In this document: positions 18,451 to 26,397 of the stretch, piece by piece | Numbering within the stretch: the stretch's first letter is position 1 | Layout of the letters: each line of letters starts with the position of its first letter | NCBI RefSeq assembly: GCF_036345175.1 | Contig: NZ_CP107780.1 | Span: forward strand, 6,758,001 to 6,822,000 | Length of the DNA stretch: 64,000 bases | Source of the DNA: Streptomyces sp. NBC_00576 | Lineage (GTDB): Bacteria; Actinomycetota; Actinomycetes; Streptomycetales; Streptomycetaceae | Direction of reading: 5' to 3' | Program-made: the position numbers and the translations under genes | Notes under the pieces: generated by a model | Seen by the model: the letters and a program-made list of their open reading frames with translations, nothing else | What the model was told of the DNA's origin: nothing | Database searches by the model: none

Positions 18451-19719
18451 GTGGGGGGACCCGTGGCCAGGAACAGCAGTGTGCCGTTTTCGGCCGACCA
18501 TGCCGTGCCGGCGCTGATCGTGAAGTTCGGTGACTATCCGCTGCACCATGGAGGCGTCGGGGCCATCCGCAGCCTGGGGCGGCTGGGCGTTCCGATGTAT
18601 GCGATCACCGAAGACCCTTACACGCCGGCGGCCTCGTCGCGCTATCTGCGGCGCGCGTTCGTCTGGCCGACCACCGGGACCGAGGAACCGGACCGGCTTG
18701 TCGAGGGGTTACTGCGGATCGGGAAGCGGATCGGGTGCCCCGCTGTCCTCGTTCCCACTGACGAGGAGGCGGCTGTACTCATCGCCGAGCGGCAGGAGGA
18801 GCTCGGGGGCGCGTTTCTCTTTCCGCGCGTTGAGGCGGGGCTGCCCCGTCGGCTCGCCAGCAAGCAGGGGCTGCACGAGTTGTGCGTGGAGTACGGCATA
18901 CCGACTCCCGCCGCCGCCTTTCCGCAGTCGTACGACGACATCGAGCGGTTCGCGCAGACGGCCCGGTTCCCGGTGGTGGCCAAGAACCGGGAGGCGTTCG
19001 TGCGGCGAGCGCGGCCCGTCGTCAACGGCACTACGCGCATTGCGAGTCGGGAGGCGCTGCTGTCCCTGGCAAGCGACTGGGGTGAGTGTCCCGGCGTGAT
19101 CCTTCAGGAGTACCTGCCCCGGGAAGAGGCCGAGGACTGGATCGTGCACGCCTACTTCGACGCGGACTCGAATCCGCGCGCGTTGTTCACGGGTGTGAAG
19201 GTCCGTTCCTGGCCGCCGCACGCCGGAATGACGGCAAATGCATATGTCGTCGACAATCCGGAACTTGCGGACCTCGCCGCACGTTTCATCAAACAGATCG
19301 GCTTCACCGGAATCATCGACCTCGACCTGCGCTTCGACCGGCGCGACGGACAGTACAAACTCCTCGACTTCAACCCACGGATGGGCGCCCAGTTCCGGCT
19401 CTTCGAGAGCGAGTCGGGAGTGGACGTCGTCCGGGCCATGCATCTCGATCTGACCGGGCGCACCGTTCCGGAGGGGGAACAGCGCGCCGGGCACCGGTAC
19501 ATCGTGGAGAACATCGACCTGCCCGCTCTCCTCGCCTACCGACGCAGCGGCTATACGACACCGCACGCGCCGACTCGGGCGAGCGGGACGGAACTGGCCT
19601 GGCTCGCGGGTGACGACCCGCTGCCGTTCCTCACGATGCTCGCCCGCTTCGTGCGGCCGGGCGCGAAGCACCTGTACCAGCTGTGGCGGACCAGCCGTCG
19701 TGGCGGTGGCGGTCGCTGA
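18451..19719 (+). CDS. ATP-grasp domain carboxylate ligase
   Basis: A 422-residue cytoplasmic protein with an N-terminal Rossmann-like preATP-grasp half (PALIVKFGDYPLHHGGVGAIR) and an ATP-grasp fold. FPVVAKNRE supplies the nucleotide-binding lysine. ILQEYLPREE and the metal site DLDLRFDRR...KLLDFNPRMGAQFRLF follow. Such enzymes join a carboxylate to an amine through an acyl-phosphate; D-aspartate ligases and carboxylate-amine ligases are the nearest types I recognise. The substrate is unknown. Two GTG starts (18451 and 18463) each have a GGGGGGA ribosome site. The upstream base stretch TTGTCC...TAGCGT may be its promoter. A flavin oxidoreductase follows 98 bp downstream. Confidence 0.85.
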   Translation: MGGPVARNSSVPFSADHAVPALIVKFGDYPLHHGGVGAIRSLGRLGVPMYAITEDPYTPAASSRYLRRAFVWPTTGTEEPDRLVEGLLRIGKRIGCPAVLVPTDEEAAVLIAERQEELGGAFLFPRVEAGLPRRLASKQGLHELCVEYGIPTPAAAFPQSYDDIERFAQTARFPVVAKNREAFVRRARPVVNGTTRIASREALLSLASDWGECPGVILQEYLPREEAEDWIVHAYFDADSNPRALFTGVKVRSWPPHAGMTANAYVVDNPELADLAARFIKQIGFTGIIDLDLRFDRRDGQYKLLDFNPRMGAQFRLFESESGVDVVRAMHLDLTGRTVPEGEQRAGHRYIVENIDLPALLAYRRSGYTTPHAPTRASGTELAWLAGDDPLPFLTMLARFVRPGAKHLYQLWRTSRRGGGGR

Positions 19720-19817
19720 GGCCGGGGGGCTGACAGCGGCGGCGGGTGCGGTGCGGGGCGGGCAGTGAACAGCAGAGCAGCACGAAGTGGCGAAGCAGCG
19801 TCCTGGGGAGGGACTTC

Positions 19818-21185
19818 GTGAATCATCCAGTAGCGGTTATCGGCGCGGGACCGTTCGGTCTGTCCACCGCCGCGCATCTGCGGGCGCGGGGCATACCGGT
19901 GAGAGTGTTCGGCGAGCCCATGGTGAGCTGGCGGGACCACATGCCCGCCGGGATGCTCCTGAAGTCGACGCCGGCGGCCTCCAGCATCGATGCCCCGCAG
20001 CGTGGCCACACCCTCGTCGACTACTGCGACGCGGCGGGGGTGTCCCGGCTGGTCACGGACGAGGACATCATCCCGGTGGAGACCTTCATCGCGTACGGCG
20101 AGTGGTTCCAGCAGCGGCTGGTGCCCGAGTTGGAGCGGGTGCGGGTGGTGTCCGTGGACCGGCGGCACAAGGGCACAGGCCACGATGGCAGGAACGGTCA
20201 CGGCAGCGAGGGCAGGAGCAGTCGCGGCAGCGGGGGTGGCGGATTCGAACTCAAGCTGGACTCGGGCGAGTTGTTCACCGCGCGGGCGGTAGTCGTGGCG
20301 ACCGGGCTGTCGGGGCTCGCGCAACTGCCCCCGGAGCTGTCCGGCGCCGCGCCGGACGGCCCCTCGCCCACGGGACCGGTGTCGCACAGTTCGCAGCACC
20401 ACGACCTGAGCCGGTTCGCGGGCAGGGAACTGATAGTCGTCGGTGCGGGCCAGTCCGCGCTGGAGACTGCGGCGCTGGCAGCGGAGGCGGGGGCGCGGGT
20501 ACGAGTGGTGTCGCGGGGGACCGGCCGCGTCGCATTCGGTGCGCCGCCGTGGCACCAGCCCAGGCTGCGGCCCGAGTCGCCGTTCGGCAACGCATGGTCG
20601 CTGTGGGCCCTCACCTACTACCCGCATCCCTACCGCTACCTCCCGGCTCAGGCCCGCCACTACCTTGTCCGCCGGGTCCTCGGACCGCTCGGGGCGTGGT
20701 GGCTGCGCGACCGGTTCGAGGGGAAGGTGCAGGTGAGTGAGGTCGAGCGGATCGTCCGGGCGGGAGTCACGGGGGGTAGGGAGGCCATAGGAGCGGCTGA
20801 GGCGGAGGGTGCGAAGGGCGCAGGCGGTGCGTTGGAGGCGAAGGGTTCGGGGAGCGGGACGGCTTTCGCCGCTGGGCAGCCGGTGTTGACCGTGCGGGAA
20901 CTCGACGGCCGTACACGGGAGTTGTCGGCCGACCATGTCATAGCCGCGACCGGCTACCGCGTCGACATCGCCGCGATGGACTTCCTCGGGCATGAGCTGC
21001 GTACGGAGCTGGCGGTGAGCCGGGGGACGCCGAGGCTCGGGGCCGGGTATGTGTCCTCCGTACCCGGGTTGTACTTCACGGGGTTGTCGGCGGCCGCTTC
21101 GTACGGGCCGGTGATGCGGTTCGTGTGCGGCACGGAGTTCGCGTCACCGCGGCTGGCGGGGCATCTGGCGGCGGCGCACGCGTAG
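19818..21185 (+). CDS. FAD/NAD(P)-binding oxidoreductase, flavin monooxygenase-like
   Basis: A 455-residue two-dinucleotide-fold flavoprotein. The N-terminal FAD loop is PVAVIGAGPFGLSTAAHL (residue 4 on). The NAD(P)H loop LIVVGAGQSALETAALAAEAG is near residue 205, and the final ATGY motif is near residue 380. This layout fits class B flavin monooxygenases and lysine/ornithine N-hydroxylase relatives. I chose the GTG at 19818 because GGGAGGGA precedes it. Two Gly/Ser/Ala-rich insertions (about residues 118-136 and 320-350) look like loops peculiar to this lineage. It lies just after the ATP-grasp gene on the same strand, so both may act on one metabolite. The substrate is unknown. Confidence 0.85.
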   Translation: MNHPVAVIGAGPFGLSTAAHLRARGIPVRVFGEPMVSWRDHMPAGMLLKSTPAASSIDAPQRGHTLVDYCDAAGVSRLVTDEDIIPVETFIAYGEWFQQRLVPELERVRVVSVDRRHKGTGHDGRNGHGSEGRSSRGSGGGGFELKLDSGELFTARAVVVATGLSGLAQLPPELSGAAPDGPSPTGPVSHSSQHHDLSRFAGRELIVVGAGQSALETAALAAEAGARVRVVSRGTGRVAFGAPPWHQPRLRPESPFGNAWSLWALTYYPHPYRYLPAQARHYLVRRVLGPLGAWWLRDRFEGKVQVSEVERIVRAGVTGGREAIGAAEAEGAKGAGGALEAKGSGSGTAFAAGQPVLTVRELDGRTRELSADHVIAATGYRVDIAAMDFLGHELRTELAVSRGTPRLGAGYVSSVPGLYFTGLSAAASYGPVMRFVCGTEFASPRLAGHLAAAHA

Positions 21186-21438
21186 GGCACGGGGCAGGGC
21201 AGGGCAGGGTCAGGAATCGGGTTCGGGTTCCGGTTCGGATCCGGTTGGTCGATGCGTGCGTTGCTCGATCTTGTGAACCAGGGGCTCGTTGTGCCGAGTT
21301 GTTGTGCTGATCATGCCTTCCTGGGCCGGTGCCTGCGGAGGAACTGGCCCAGGCGCGGGGGCTGTTGCTGCCGGGATGCCGAACGTCGTCCGGTTCGGGC
21401 GGAGACCGATGTGCCGAACGATCCGTATTCTCTGGATC

Positions 21439-22299
21439 ATGGCCGCTCCCACCTCATACGCACTTATCGCCACTGACCTGGACGGAACGCTCCTGCGCGC
21501 AGACGACACGCTCTCCGACCGTTCGCGGATCGCGCTGGCGCGCGCCACGGCTGCCGGCGCCCGGCATCTGGTCGTGACGGGGCGCCCGGCGCCGAGAGTC
21601 CGGCCGCTGCTCGACGACCTCGGTGGCGGGGGGCTCGCGGTGTGCGGGCAGGGGGCGCAGTTGTACGACGCCGGCGCGGACCGTCTGCTCTGGTCGGTGA
21701 CCCTGGACCGGGACCTGGCGGAGACCGCGCTCGGCAAGATCGAGGCCGAGGTCGGGCAGGTGTACGCCGCCGTCGATCAGGACGGGGTCGACGGGCTCAC
21801 GCTCATCGAACCCGGGTACCTGATGCCGCACCCGACGCTGCCCGCCGTACAGGTGCCGCACCGGGACGACCTGTGGGCCGCGCCCATCAGCAAGGTGCTG
21901 CTGCGCCACCCGTCGCTGTCCGACGACGAGTTGGCGTCGGCGGCGCGCGGAGCGGTCGGTTCCCTCGCGACGGTCACCATGTCGGGGCCGGGCACCGTCG
22001 AACTCCAGCCATGCGGCATCACCAAGGCGACAGGGCTTGCGCTGGCCGCCGAGTATCTCGGGCTGGCCTCGTCCGCCACGATCGCCTTCGGTGACATGCC
22101 CAATGACATCCCGATGTTCGACTGGGCGGCCCACGGCGTCGCCATGGCCAACGCCCATCCCGAACTCAAAGCGGTGGCGGACGAGGTCACCCTCTCGAAC
22201 GAGGACGACGGGATCGCGGTGGTGCTGGAGCGGTTGTTCGGGCGGGGGGCGGACTGGTCGGCGTCTGCGTCTGCGTCTGCGTGGGTCGGCCGGCAGTAG
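21439..22299 (+). CDS. HAD-superfamily phosphatase (Cof type)
   Basis: A 286-residue cytosolic sugar-phosphate-type phosphatase of the Cof/YbiV subfamily. The nucleophile motif is DLDGTLLRADDTLS near residue 12. Motif II lies in LVVTGRPAPR, the type IIB cap spans about residues 80-190, and the end motif is AFGDMPNDIPMFDWA. The ATG at 21439 has no Shine-Dalgarno but lies 7 bp after TATTCT, so the mRNA may be leaderless. The C-terminus carries (SA)4 from a GCGTCT hexanucleotide run at 22259-22282. The preceding 253-bp gap contains an 8-bp inverted repeat (CCTGGGCC/GGCCCAGG, 21320-21353). Confidence 0.92.
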   Translation: MAAPTSYALIATDLDGTLLRADDTLSDRSRIALARATAAGARHLVVTGRPAPRVRPLLDDLGGGGLAVCGQGAQLYDAGADRLLWSVTLDRDLAETALGKIEAEVGQVYAAVDQDGVDGLTLIEPGYLMPHPTLPAVQVPHRDDLWAAPISKVLLRHPSLSDDELASAARGAVGSLATVTMSGPGTVELQPCGITKATGLALAAEYLGLASSATIAFGDMPNDIPMFDWAAHGVAMANAHPELKAVADEVTLSNEDDGIAVVLERLFGRGADWSASASASAWVGRQ

Positions 22300-22304
22300 C
22301 CTCT

Positions 22305-22341
22305 GGCCGGCCGGCCTGTGTCAGGCCACGGCCGGCCGGCC
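22305..22341. terminator. GGCC-repeat hairpin between convergent genes
   Basis: Two identical 12-bp arms GGCCGGCCGGCC (22305-22316 and 22330-22341) flank a 13-base loop. Each arm is also self-complementary. A shortened copy follows near 22352. It lies between the HAD gene and the opposing transglycosylase gene and is a plausible bidirectional terminator. Confidence 0.55.
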
Positions 22342-22377
22342 TGGCAGGGCACGGCCGGCCTGCTGACCCGGGTCGGC

Positions 22378-22869
22378 CTAGTAGGCCCCGAAGACGTTGT
22401 CTATCGATCCGTATCGCGCCGCCGCGTAGTTGCAGGCCGCGGTGATGTTCGCGATCGGGTCGTAGGGGTCGAACGAGGTGCCGGCGACGTGGTACGCGGC
22501 GAAGGTCGGGTCGATGACCTGGAGGAGGCCCTTGGAAGGGGTGCCGGCTGCCGCGTTCGAGTCCCAGTTGTTGATGGCGTACGGGTTGCCGGACGACTCG
22601 CGGATGACGTTGCGGTAGATGCCGTCGTACGTTCCCGGGATTCCCCTCTGCGCCATGATGTCGAGCGATTCGCGGATCCAGCCGTCCAGGTTGTTCGCGT
22701 AGTACGTCGTCGTCGACGACGAGGCCGACGGTGCGGCCGAGGCCGTCGTCGCGGTCAGGAAGGGGAGGGCCAGGGCTGCGGCGGCCGTTGTGGTGATGAC
22801 GAGGGTGCGCGTGAGTGTGAGCGGGCGACGGGGGGTTCTCGCGCTGGGGTGCTGACCTCGTGCGGGCAT
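22378..22869 (-). CDS. Secreted lytic transglycosylase-like cell-wall hydrolase (SLT domain)
   Basis: A 163-residue secreted protein with an N-terminal signal peptide (basic RTPRRP, hydrophobic core, ASA at about residue 45) and a C-terminal soluble lytic transglycosylase domain. The catalytic-glutamate motif is NVIRESSGNPYAINNWDSN, followed by SKGLLQVIDPTFAAYH and the final NITAACNYAAARYG. These enzymes cleave peptidoglycan glycan strands during growth or germination. It is very short, with no LysM or other wall-binding domain. A c-di-AMP riboswitch fills its 5' leader, so expression should fall when c-di-AMP is high. The ribosome site GGAGAGGA abuts the riboswitch. Confidence 0.92.
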   Translation of the reverse strand: MPARGQHPSARTPRRPLTLTRTLVITTTAAAALALPFLTATTASAAPSASSSTTTYYANNLDGWIRESLDIMAQRGIPGTYDGIYRNVIRESSGNPYAINNWDSNAAAGTPSKGLLQVIDPTFAAYHVAGTSFDPYDPIANITAACNYAAARYGSIDNVFGAY

Positions 22870-22872
22870 GGT

Positions 22873-23085
22873 GAGTCCTCTCCGGCGCCTGCGAGGTGAG
22901 CTGTCGGGTTCGGGCGGGAGATGCCCGGCCGGGCGCGTTTTGCGGCGCGCGGCTTCACCCCTAGCCGCTCCGGTTTCAATGTCCGGACCGGCGGCTTACC
23001 TGGGTCCCCCGCTCCTGCCTGCGTGAGTCATGTGTGGGTGGGTGGTGGCTGCTCTACGGGCGGTGGCAGGATTCGGCGATCCGCC
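22873..23085 (-). promoter_or_regulatory. ydaO-type cyclic di-AMP riboswitch
   Basis: The minus-strand leader of the transglycosylase gene carries the conserved ydaO blocks. They are GGGGGACCCAGGTAAG (about 22995-23010), TAGGGGTGAAGCC (about 22950-22963) and CCCGAACCCGACAGCTCACC (about 22896-22915). A closing pairing runs from the GCCGAATCCTGCC side near 23066-23078 to GCAGGCG near 22887. The same layout precedes rpfA-like cell-wall hydrolases in Streptomyces. Binding of c-di-AMP normally turns such genes off. Boundaries are approximate. Confidence 0.85.
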
Positions 23086-23658
23086 CGGTGTGGCGCGAAA
23101 CGTATGCGAGAGCACACGGGTGGAACAAGGGGCAGAAATGCAGGACTTGCCCATTTGGTGCACCCATTAGGGATAAAACGGGCAAATGGTGAAGGGTGGG
23201 TTGAGGGTAACTTGCCTTTCGTGAATGGGGAGTTCGGGGGGAGGGGTGGTGCGGGTTGATTGGTGGAGTGACTCGGATCACGGGGTGGGGGGTAGGGGTG
23301 GTGCGGGTGCGGCGAGCGAGGTGTTTGGGGTGAATGGGGCTTTTGGGGGTGAGTGTCCGCTGTGAGGGCGGAACCTCTCGCTCGATGCGCGTCGTTGTCG
23401 TTGTGAGGGTCGCGGCGGAGGATGGGACTGAGGTGACGTATGTGTATGGGTGCTTGCTGGTGGGGCGCGGGATGTTTATAAATGTCCATGCTTTGGACTG
23501 ATCAAAAACATTCCGGTCGTGATCCGATACCGCCTGGCCTGGACGGGCGGGCGCTCGCGGTGATCGAAACGTGACCGGATACGCTGACTTGAGTGATGGC
23601 AGCGACCTATCGACACACCGTGTGACCGCCAGTAGACACAGCAGACAGGAGATCCCTC
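23086..23658. other. Gene-free region between riboswitch and polyprenyl synthase
   Basis: About 570 bp with no convincing coding frame. On the minus strand, TTGTTC followed after 18 bp by TACGTT (around 23105-23130) could be the riboswitch transcript's promoter. On the plus strand a short palindrome, GTCCA-N5-TGGAC, lies near 23482, in an AT-richer patch (TTTATAAATG). GGATACGCT near 23577 is a possible -10 for the polyprenyl synthase. The stretch 23220-23460 is G-rich and otherwise featureless to me. Confidence 0.4.
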
Positions 23659-24669
23659 GTGACCGTCGTCGGGCCGTTCGGGCTGAGCGTGCGGGACCAG
23701 GCTCTCGAAGCCGATGTCCAGGCCGGATTGGCGGCTGTCGAGGAAGGATTGCTCGAAGCCACCAAGAGCGAGGTCCCCTTCATCACGGAAGCCGCGCAGC
23801 ATCTCGTGCGGGCCGGCGGGAAGCGGTTCAGGCCGTTGCTCGTGATGCTCGCGGCGCAGTTCGGGGACCGGCATGCGCCGGGGATCGTGCCGTCCGCGGT
23901 GGTGGTGGAGCTGACCCACCTCGCGACGCTGTATCACGACGACGTCATGGACGAGGCCGAGGTGCGGCGCGGGGTGCCCAGCGCCAACACGCGCTGGGGG
24001 AACTCCGTCGCGGTCCTCACCGGGGACTTTCTGTTCGCGCGCGCCTCGCACATCCTCGCCGACCTCGGGCCCGAGGCGGTCCGGGTGCAGGCGGAGGCGT
24101 TCGAGCGGCTGGTGACCGGGCAGATCCTGGAGACGGCGGGGCCGTCGGACGGGCGGGATCCGGTCGAGCACTATCTGGATGTACTGGGCGGGAAGACCGG
24201 GTCGCTGGTGGCCGTGGCCTGCCGGTTCGGGGCGATGATGTCCGGGGCCGACGACAGTGTCGTGGATGTACTCACCCAGTACGGGGAGCGGCTCGGGGTC
24301 GCCTTCCAGCTCGCGGACGATGTGCTGGACATCGCGTCCGATTCCCACGAGTCGGGGAAGACGCCGGGGACGGATCTGCGCGAGGGCATTCCCACGATGC
24401 CCGTGCTGCGGTTGCGAGAGCGGGTGGCTCGGCTGGGGCTGGCCGAGGATGCCGCGTTGTGCGAGTTGCTGGATTCCGACTTGAGTGACGATGCGCGGCA
24501 TGCGGAGGCGTTGGCTCGGCTGCGGGTGCATCCGGCGTTGGAGCAGGCGCGGCGGGACACGGTGCGGTATGCGGAGGAGGCGCGGGCTGCGTTGGCGCCG
24601 TTGGTGGAGTGCGATGCGAAGGCCGCGTTGCGGGAGATGTGCGATGCGGTGGTGCATCGGGCTGGGTGA
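23659..24669 (+). CDS. Long-chain polyprenyl diphosphate synthase
   Basis: A trans-isoprenyl diphosphate synthase of 336 residues that condenses isopentenyl diphosphate onto an allylic primer. The first aspartate-rich motif is LYHDDVMDEAEVRRG near residue 95, and the second is QLADDVLD near residue 222. Upstream of them are the GGKRFRPLL substrate loop and, in the middle, GKTGSLVAVAC. Small residues before the first motif suggest a long product, consistent with the octa/nonaprenyl tail of menaquinone, but chain length cannot be read with confidence. The GTG start follows CAGGAG. Placement between two complex I loci fits a menaquinone role. Confidence 0.92.
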   Translation: MTVVGPFGLSVRDQALEADVQAGLAAVEEGLLEATKSEVPFITEAAQHLVRAGGKRFRPLLVMLAAQFGDRHAPGIVPSAVVVELTHLATLYHDDVMDEAEVRRGVPSANTRWGNSVAVLTGDFLFARASHILADLGPEAVRVQAEAFERLVTGQILETAGPSDGRDPVEHYLDVLGGKTGSLVAVACRFGAMMSGADDSVVDVLTQYGERLGVAFQLADDVLDIASDSHESGKTPGTDLREGIPTMPVLRLRERVARLGLAEDAALCELLDSDLSDDARHAEALARLRVHPALEQARRDTVRYAEEARAALAPLVECDAKAALREMCDAVVHRAG

Positions 24670-24673
24670 GGGT

Positions 24674-24783
24674 TTCGCCCCCGCCGCCCTTACCCGTCCC
24701 ATCCCGGTCCTGGGGGCTGCGCCCCCAGACTCCCGCTACGGCCCTGAACGGGCCCTGTCCTCAAACGCCGGACGGGCTGAATT
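24674..24783 (+). repeat. Dispersed intergenic repeat, copy 1, with terminator-like hairpin
   Basis: This segment follows the polyprenyl synthase stop and matches, in the opposite orientation, the segment at 40113-40230. Shared blocks are CCGCCGCCCTTACCCGTCCC, the perfect hairpin TGGGGGCTGCGCCCCCA (24711-24727) and CCTCAAACGCCGGACGGGCT. The middle block differs. Both copies lie at the 3' end of a gene, so the element probably works as a terminator cassette. Confidence 0.7.
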
Positions 24784-24991
24784 GAGACGACCCCTACGGG
24801 TTAGGGGATGTGCCGCCCCCTCATGTCATCCCGTGGCAGTACATGAGTTGAGCCCAAGGTCTGACGATTCCGCATCGCCGATTTGGTGAGATGGAAACCA
24901 ACCACTCCTCACCGGTTCGGGTGAGAATGGCGGCTCAGGGTGGACAAGTGTGGGACGGAAAGCCGCCGCCGACGACGGAGGTAAGGCACAC
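24784..24991 (+). other. Leader region of the LolA-like gene
   Basis: About 200 gene-free bases after the repeat. They contain a small inverted repeat CTCACC-N6-GGTGAG (24908-24925) and, at the end, the strong Shine-Dalgarno GGAGGTAAGG for the next gene. I see no clear -35/-10 pair. Confidence 0.35.
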
Positions 24992-26341
24992 ATGGCACCG
25001 TACGAAGAGGCCAAGGCCGGGAACCGGATCGACGCCGAGATCGAGGCCGAGGACGTGCCGTCCCGGCGCCGCAAGGCCGCGCGGTACGCCGCCCCGGCAG
25101 TGGTGATCGGTCTGACGGTCGCGACGATCGGGCTGGTACCGGCGTTCGCTGGCTCCGGTGACCCCGATCTGCCGAAGATCAGCGCACAGGAACTCATCGA
25201 GAAGATCGCCGCGTCGGACGTACAGCAACTGTCCGGCACGGTGAAGATCAGCACGGATCTGGGGCTGCCCGACCTCGGCGGTCTGGAGAGCGGACTTCTG
25301 TCGGGTGGACTCGGAGGCGGGTCCAGCGACTCGGGGTCGGCCGCCGATCCGAGCGCCAAGCTTCTCGCACTGGCCTCCGGCACGCACACGGTACGTATCG
25401 CCGCCGACGGCCCCGACAAGCAGAAGCTGTCGCTGCTGGAGAAGGCCGCCGAGTACAGCGTGATCCACAACGGCGACGAGGTGTGGGCGTACGACAGCGC
25501 GTCGAACGAGGCGTACCACGCGACGGCCCCCGAATCCGAGGGCAAGAGCGACAAGGGCAAGGACCAGGGCGAGGGCAAGGACCAGATCCTGCCCGGCGAC
25601 GACGTGCCCGCCACGCCCGGGGAGTTCGCCAAGGAGGCCCTGAAGGCGGTCGACGACACGACCTCCGTGACCGTCGACGGCACCGCCCAGGTCGCCGGCC
25701 GGGACGCGTACAAGCTGGTCATCAAGCCGAAGGCGTCCGGATCCACGGTCGGGGCGATCAGTGTCGCCGTCGATTCGAAGACCGGGACGCCGCTGAAGTT
25801 CACGCTCACCCCGGCGAGCGGCGGCGCCGCCGTCGTGGACGCCGGTTTTGTCGACGTCGACTTCGCCAAGCCCGCCGCCTCGACCTTCGACTTCACCCCG
25901 CCCAAGGGGACGAAGGTCACCGAGGAGGGCACGGGCAAGGCCGAGGAGGAGCCCGGGAAGGACTTCGACAAGAACTTCAGCAAGGAATTCGGCAAGGAGT
26001 TCGACGGCGACCTCAAGGGACCTGAGGGGCACGGGTGGGTGAACGGGGCCGAAGGTGAGGGTGCCGGCGATGACTTCAAGGTCATCGGTGAGGGCTGGAA
26101 CTCCATCGCCGCGTTCGACTCGGGGACCGAGGGCGGTATGCCGTCGGCCGGTGACTCGCCCGACGCCGGTGCGTTCGGCGGCTTCCTCGACTCCTTCGGC
26201 GACAAGGTCTCCGGCGACTTCGGCTCCGGCACGGTCTTCAAGACCCGCCTGATCAACGCCCTGATGACGGACGACGGCAAGCTCTACGTCGGCGCCGTCA
26301 CGAAGGACGCCCTGGTCAAGGCAGCGAACGCGGCCCAGTAA
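24992..26341 (+). CDS. Membrane-anchored LolA/LppX-like lipid-carrier protein
   Basis: A 449-residue protein with a cytoplasmic basic N-terminus (RRRKAARY), one membrane segment at about residues 36-58 and a large extracytoplasmic part. The latter resembles actinobacterial LolA-type (DUF2092-like) beta-sheet proteins: repeated strand patterns LSGTVKISTDLGLP, YSVIHNGDEVWAYDS, and GRDAYKLVIKPK. Such folds carry lipids or signal envelope stress. The C-terminal third is Asp/Lys/Gly-rich (KDFDKNFSKEFGKEFDGD). The ATG at 24992 has an excellent ribosome site. An ABC exporter pair follows 56 bp downstream, suggesting a three-part export or envelope system. The substrate is unknown. Confidence 0.85.
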   Translation: MAPYEEAKAGNRIDAEIEAEDVPSRRRKAARYAAPAVVIGLTVATIGLVPAFAGSGDPDLPKISAQELIEKIAASDVQQLSGTVKISTDLGLPDLGGLESGLLSGGLGGGSSDSGSAADPSAKLLALASGTHTVRIAADGPDKQKLSLLEKAAEYSVIHNGDEVWAYDSASNEAYHATAPESEGKSDKGKDQGEGKDQILPGDDVPATPGEFAKEALKAVDDTTSVTVDGTAQVAGRDAYKLVIKPKASGSTVGAISVAVDSKTGTPLKFTLTPASGGAAVVDAGFVDVDFAKPAASTFDFTPPKGTKVTEEGTGKAEEEPGKDFDKNFSKEFGKEFDGDLKGPEGHGWVNGAEGEGAGDDFKVIGEGWNSIAAFDSGTEGGMPSAGDSPDAGAFGGFLDSFGDKVSGDFGSGTVFKTRLINALMTDDGKLYVGAVTKDALVKAANAAQ

Positions 26342-26397
26342 CGCCCCTACGAGAACCGCCGTAGACGCACGACGATCAAGGATGATTGAGGGAGCCC

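Noticed and set aside
18451..21185. Secondary-metabolite gene cluster
   Set aside because: Only two enzymes adjoin; there is no synthase, carrier, regulator or transporter with them.
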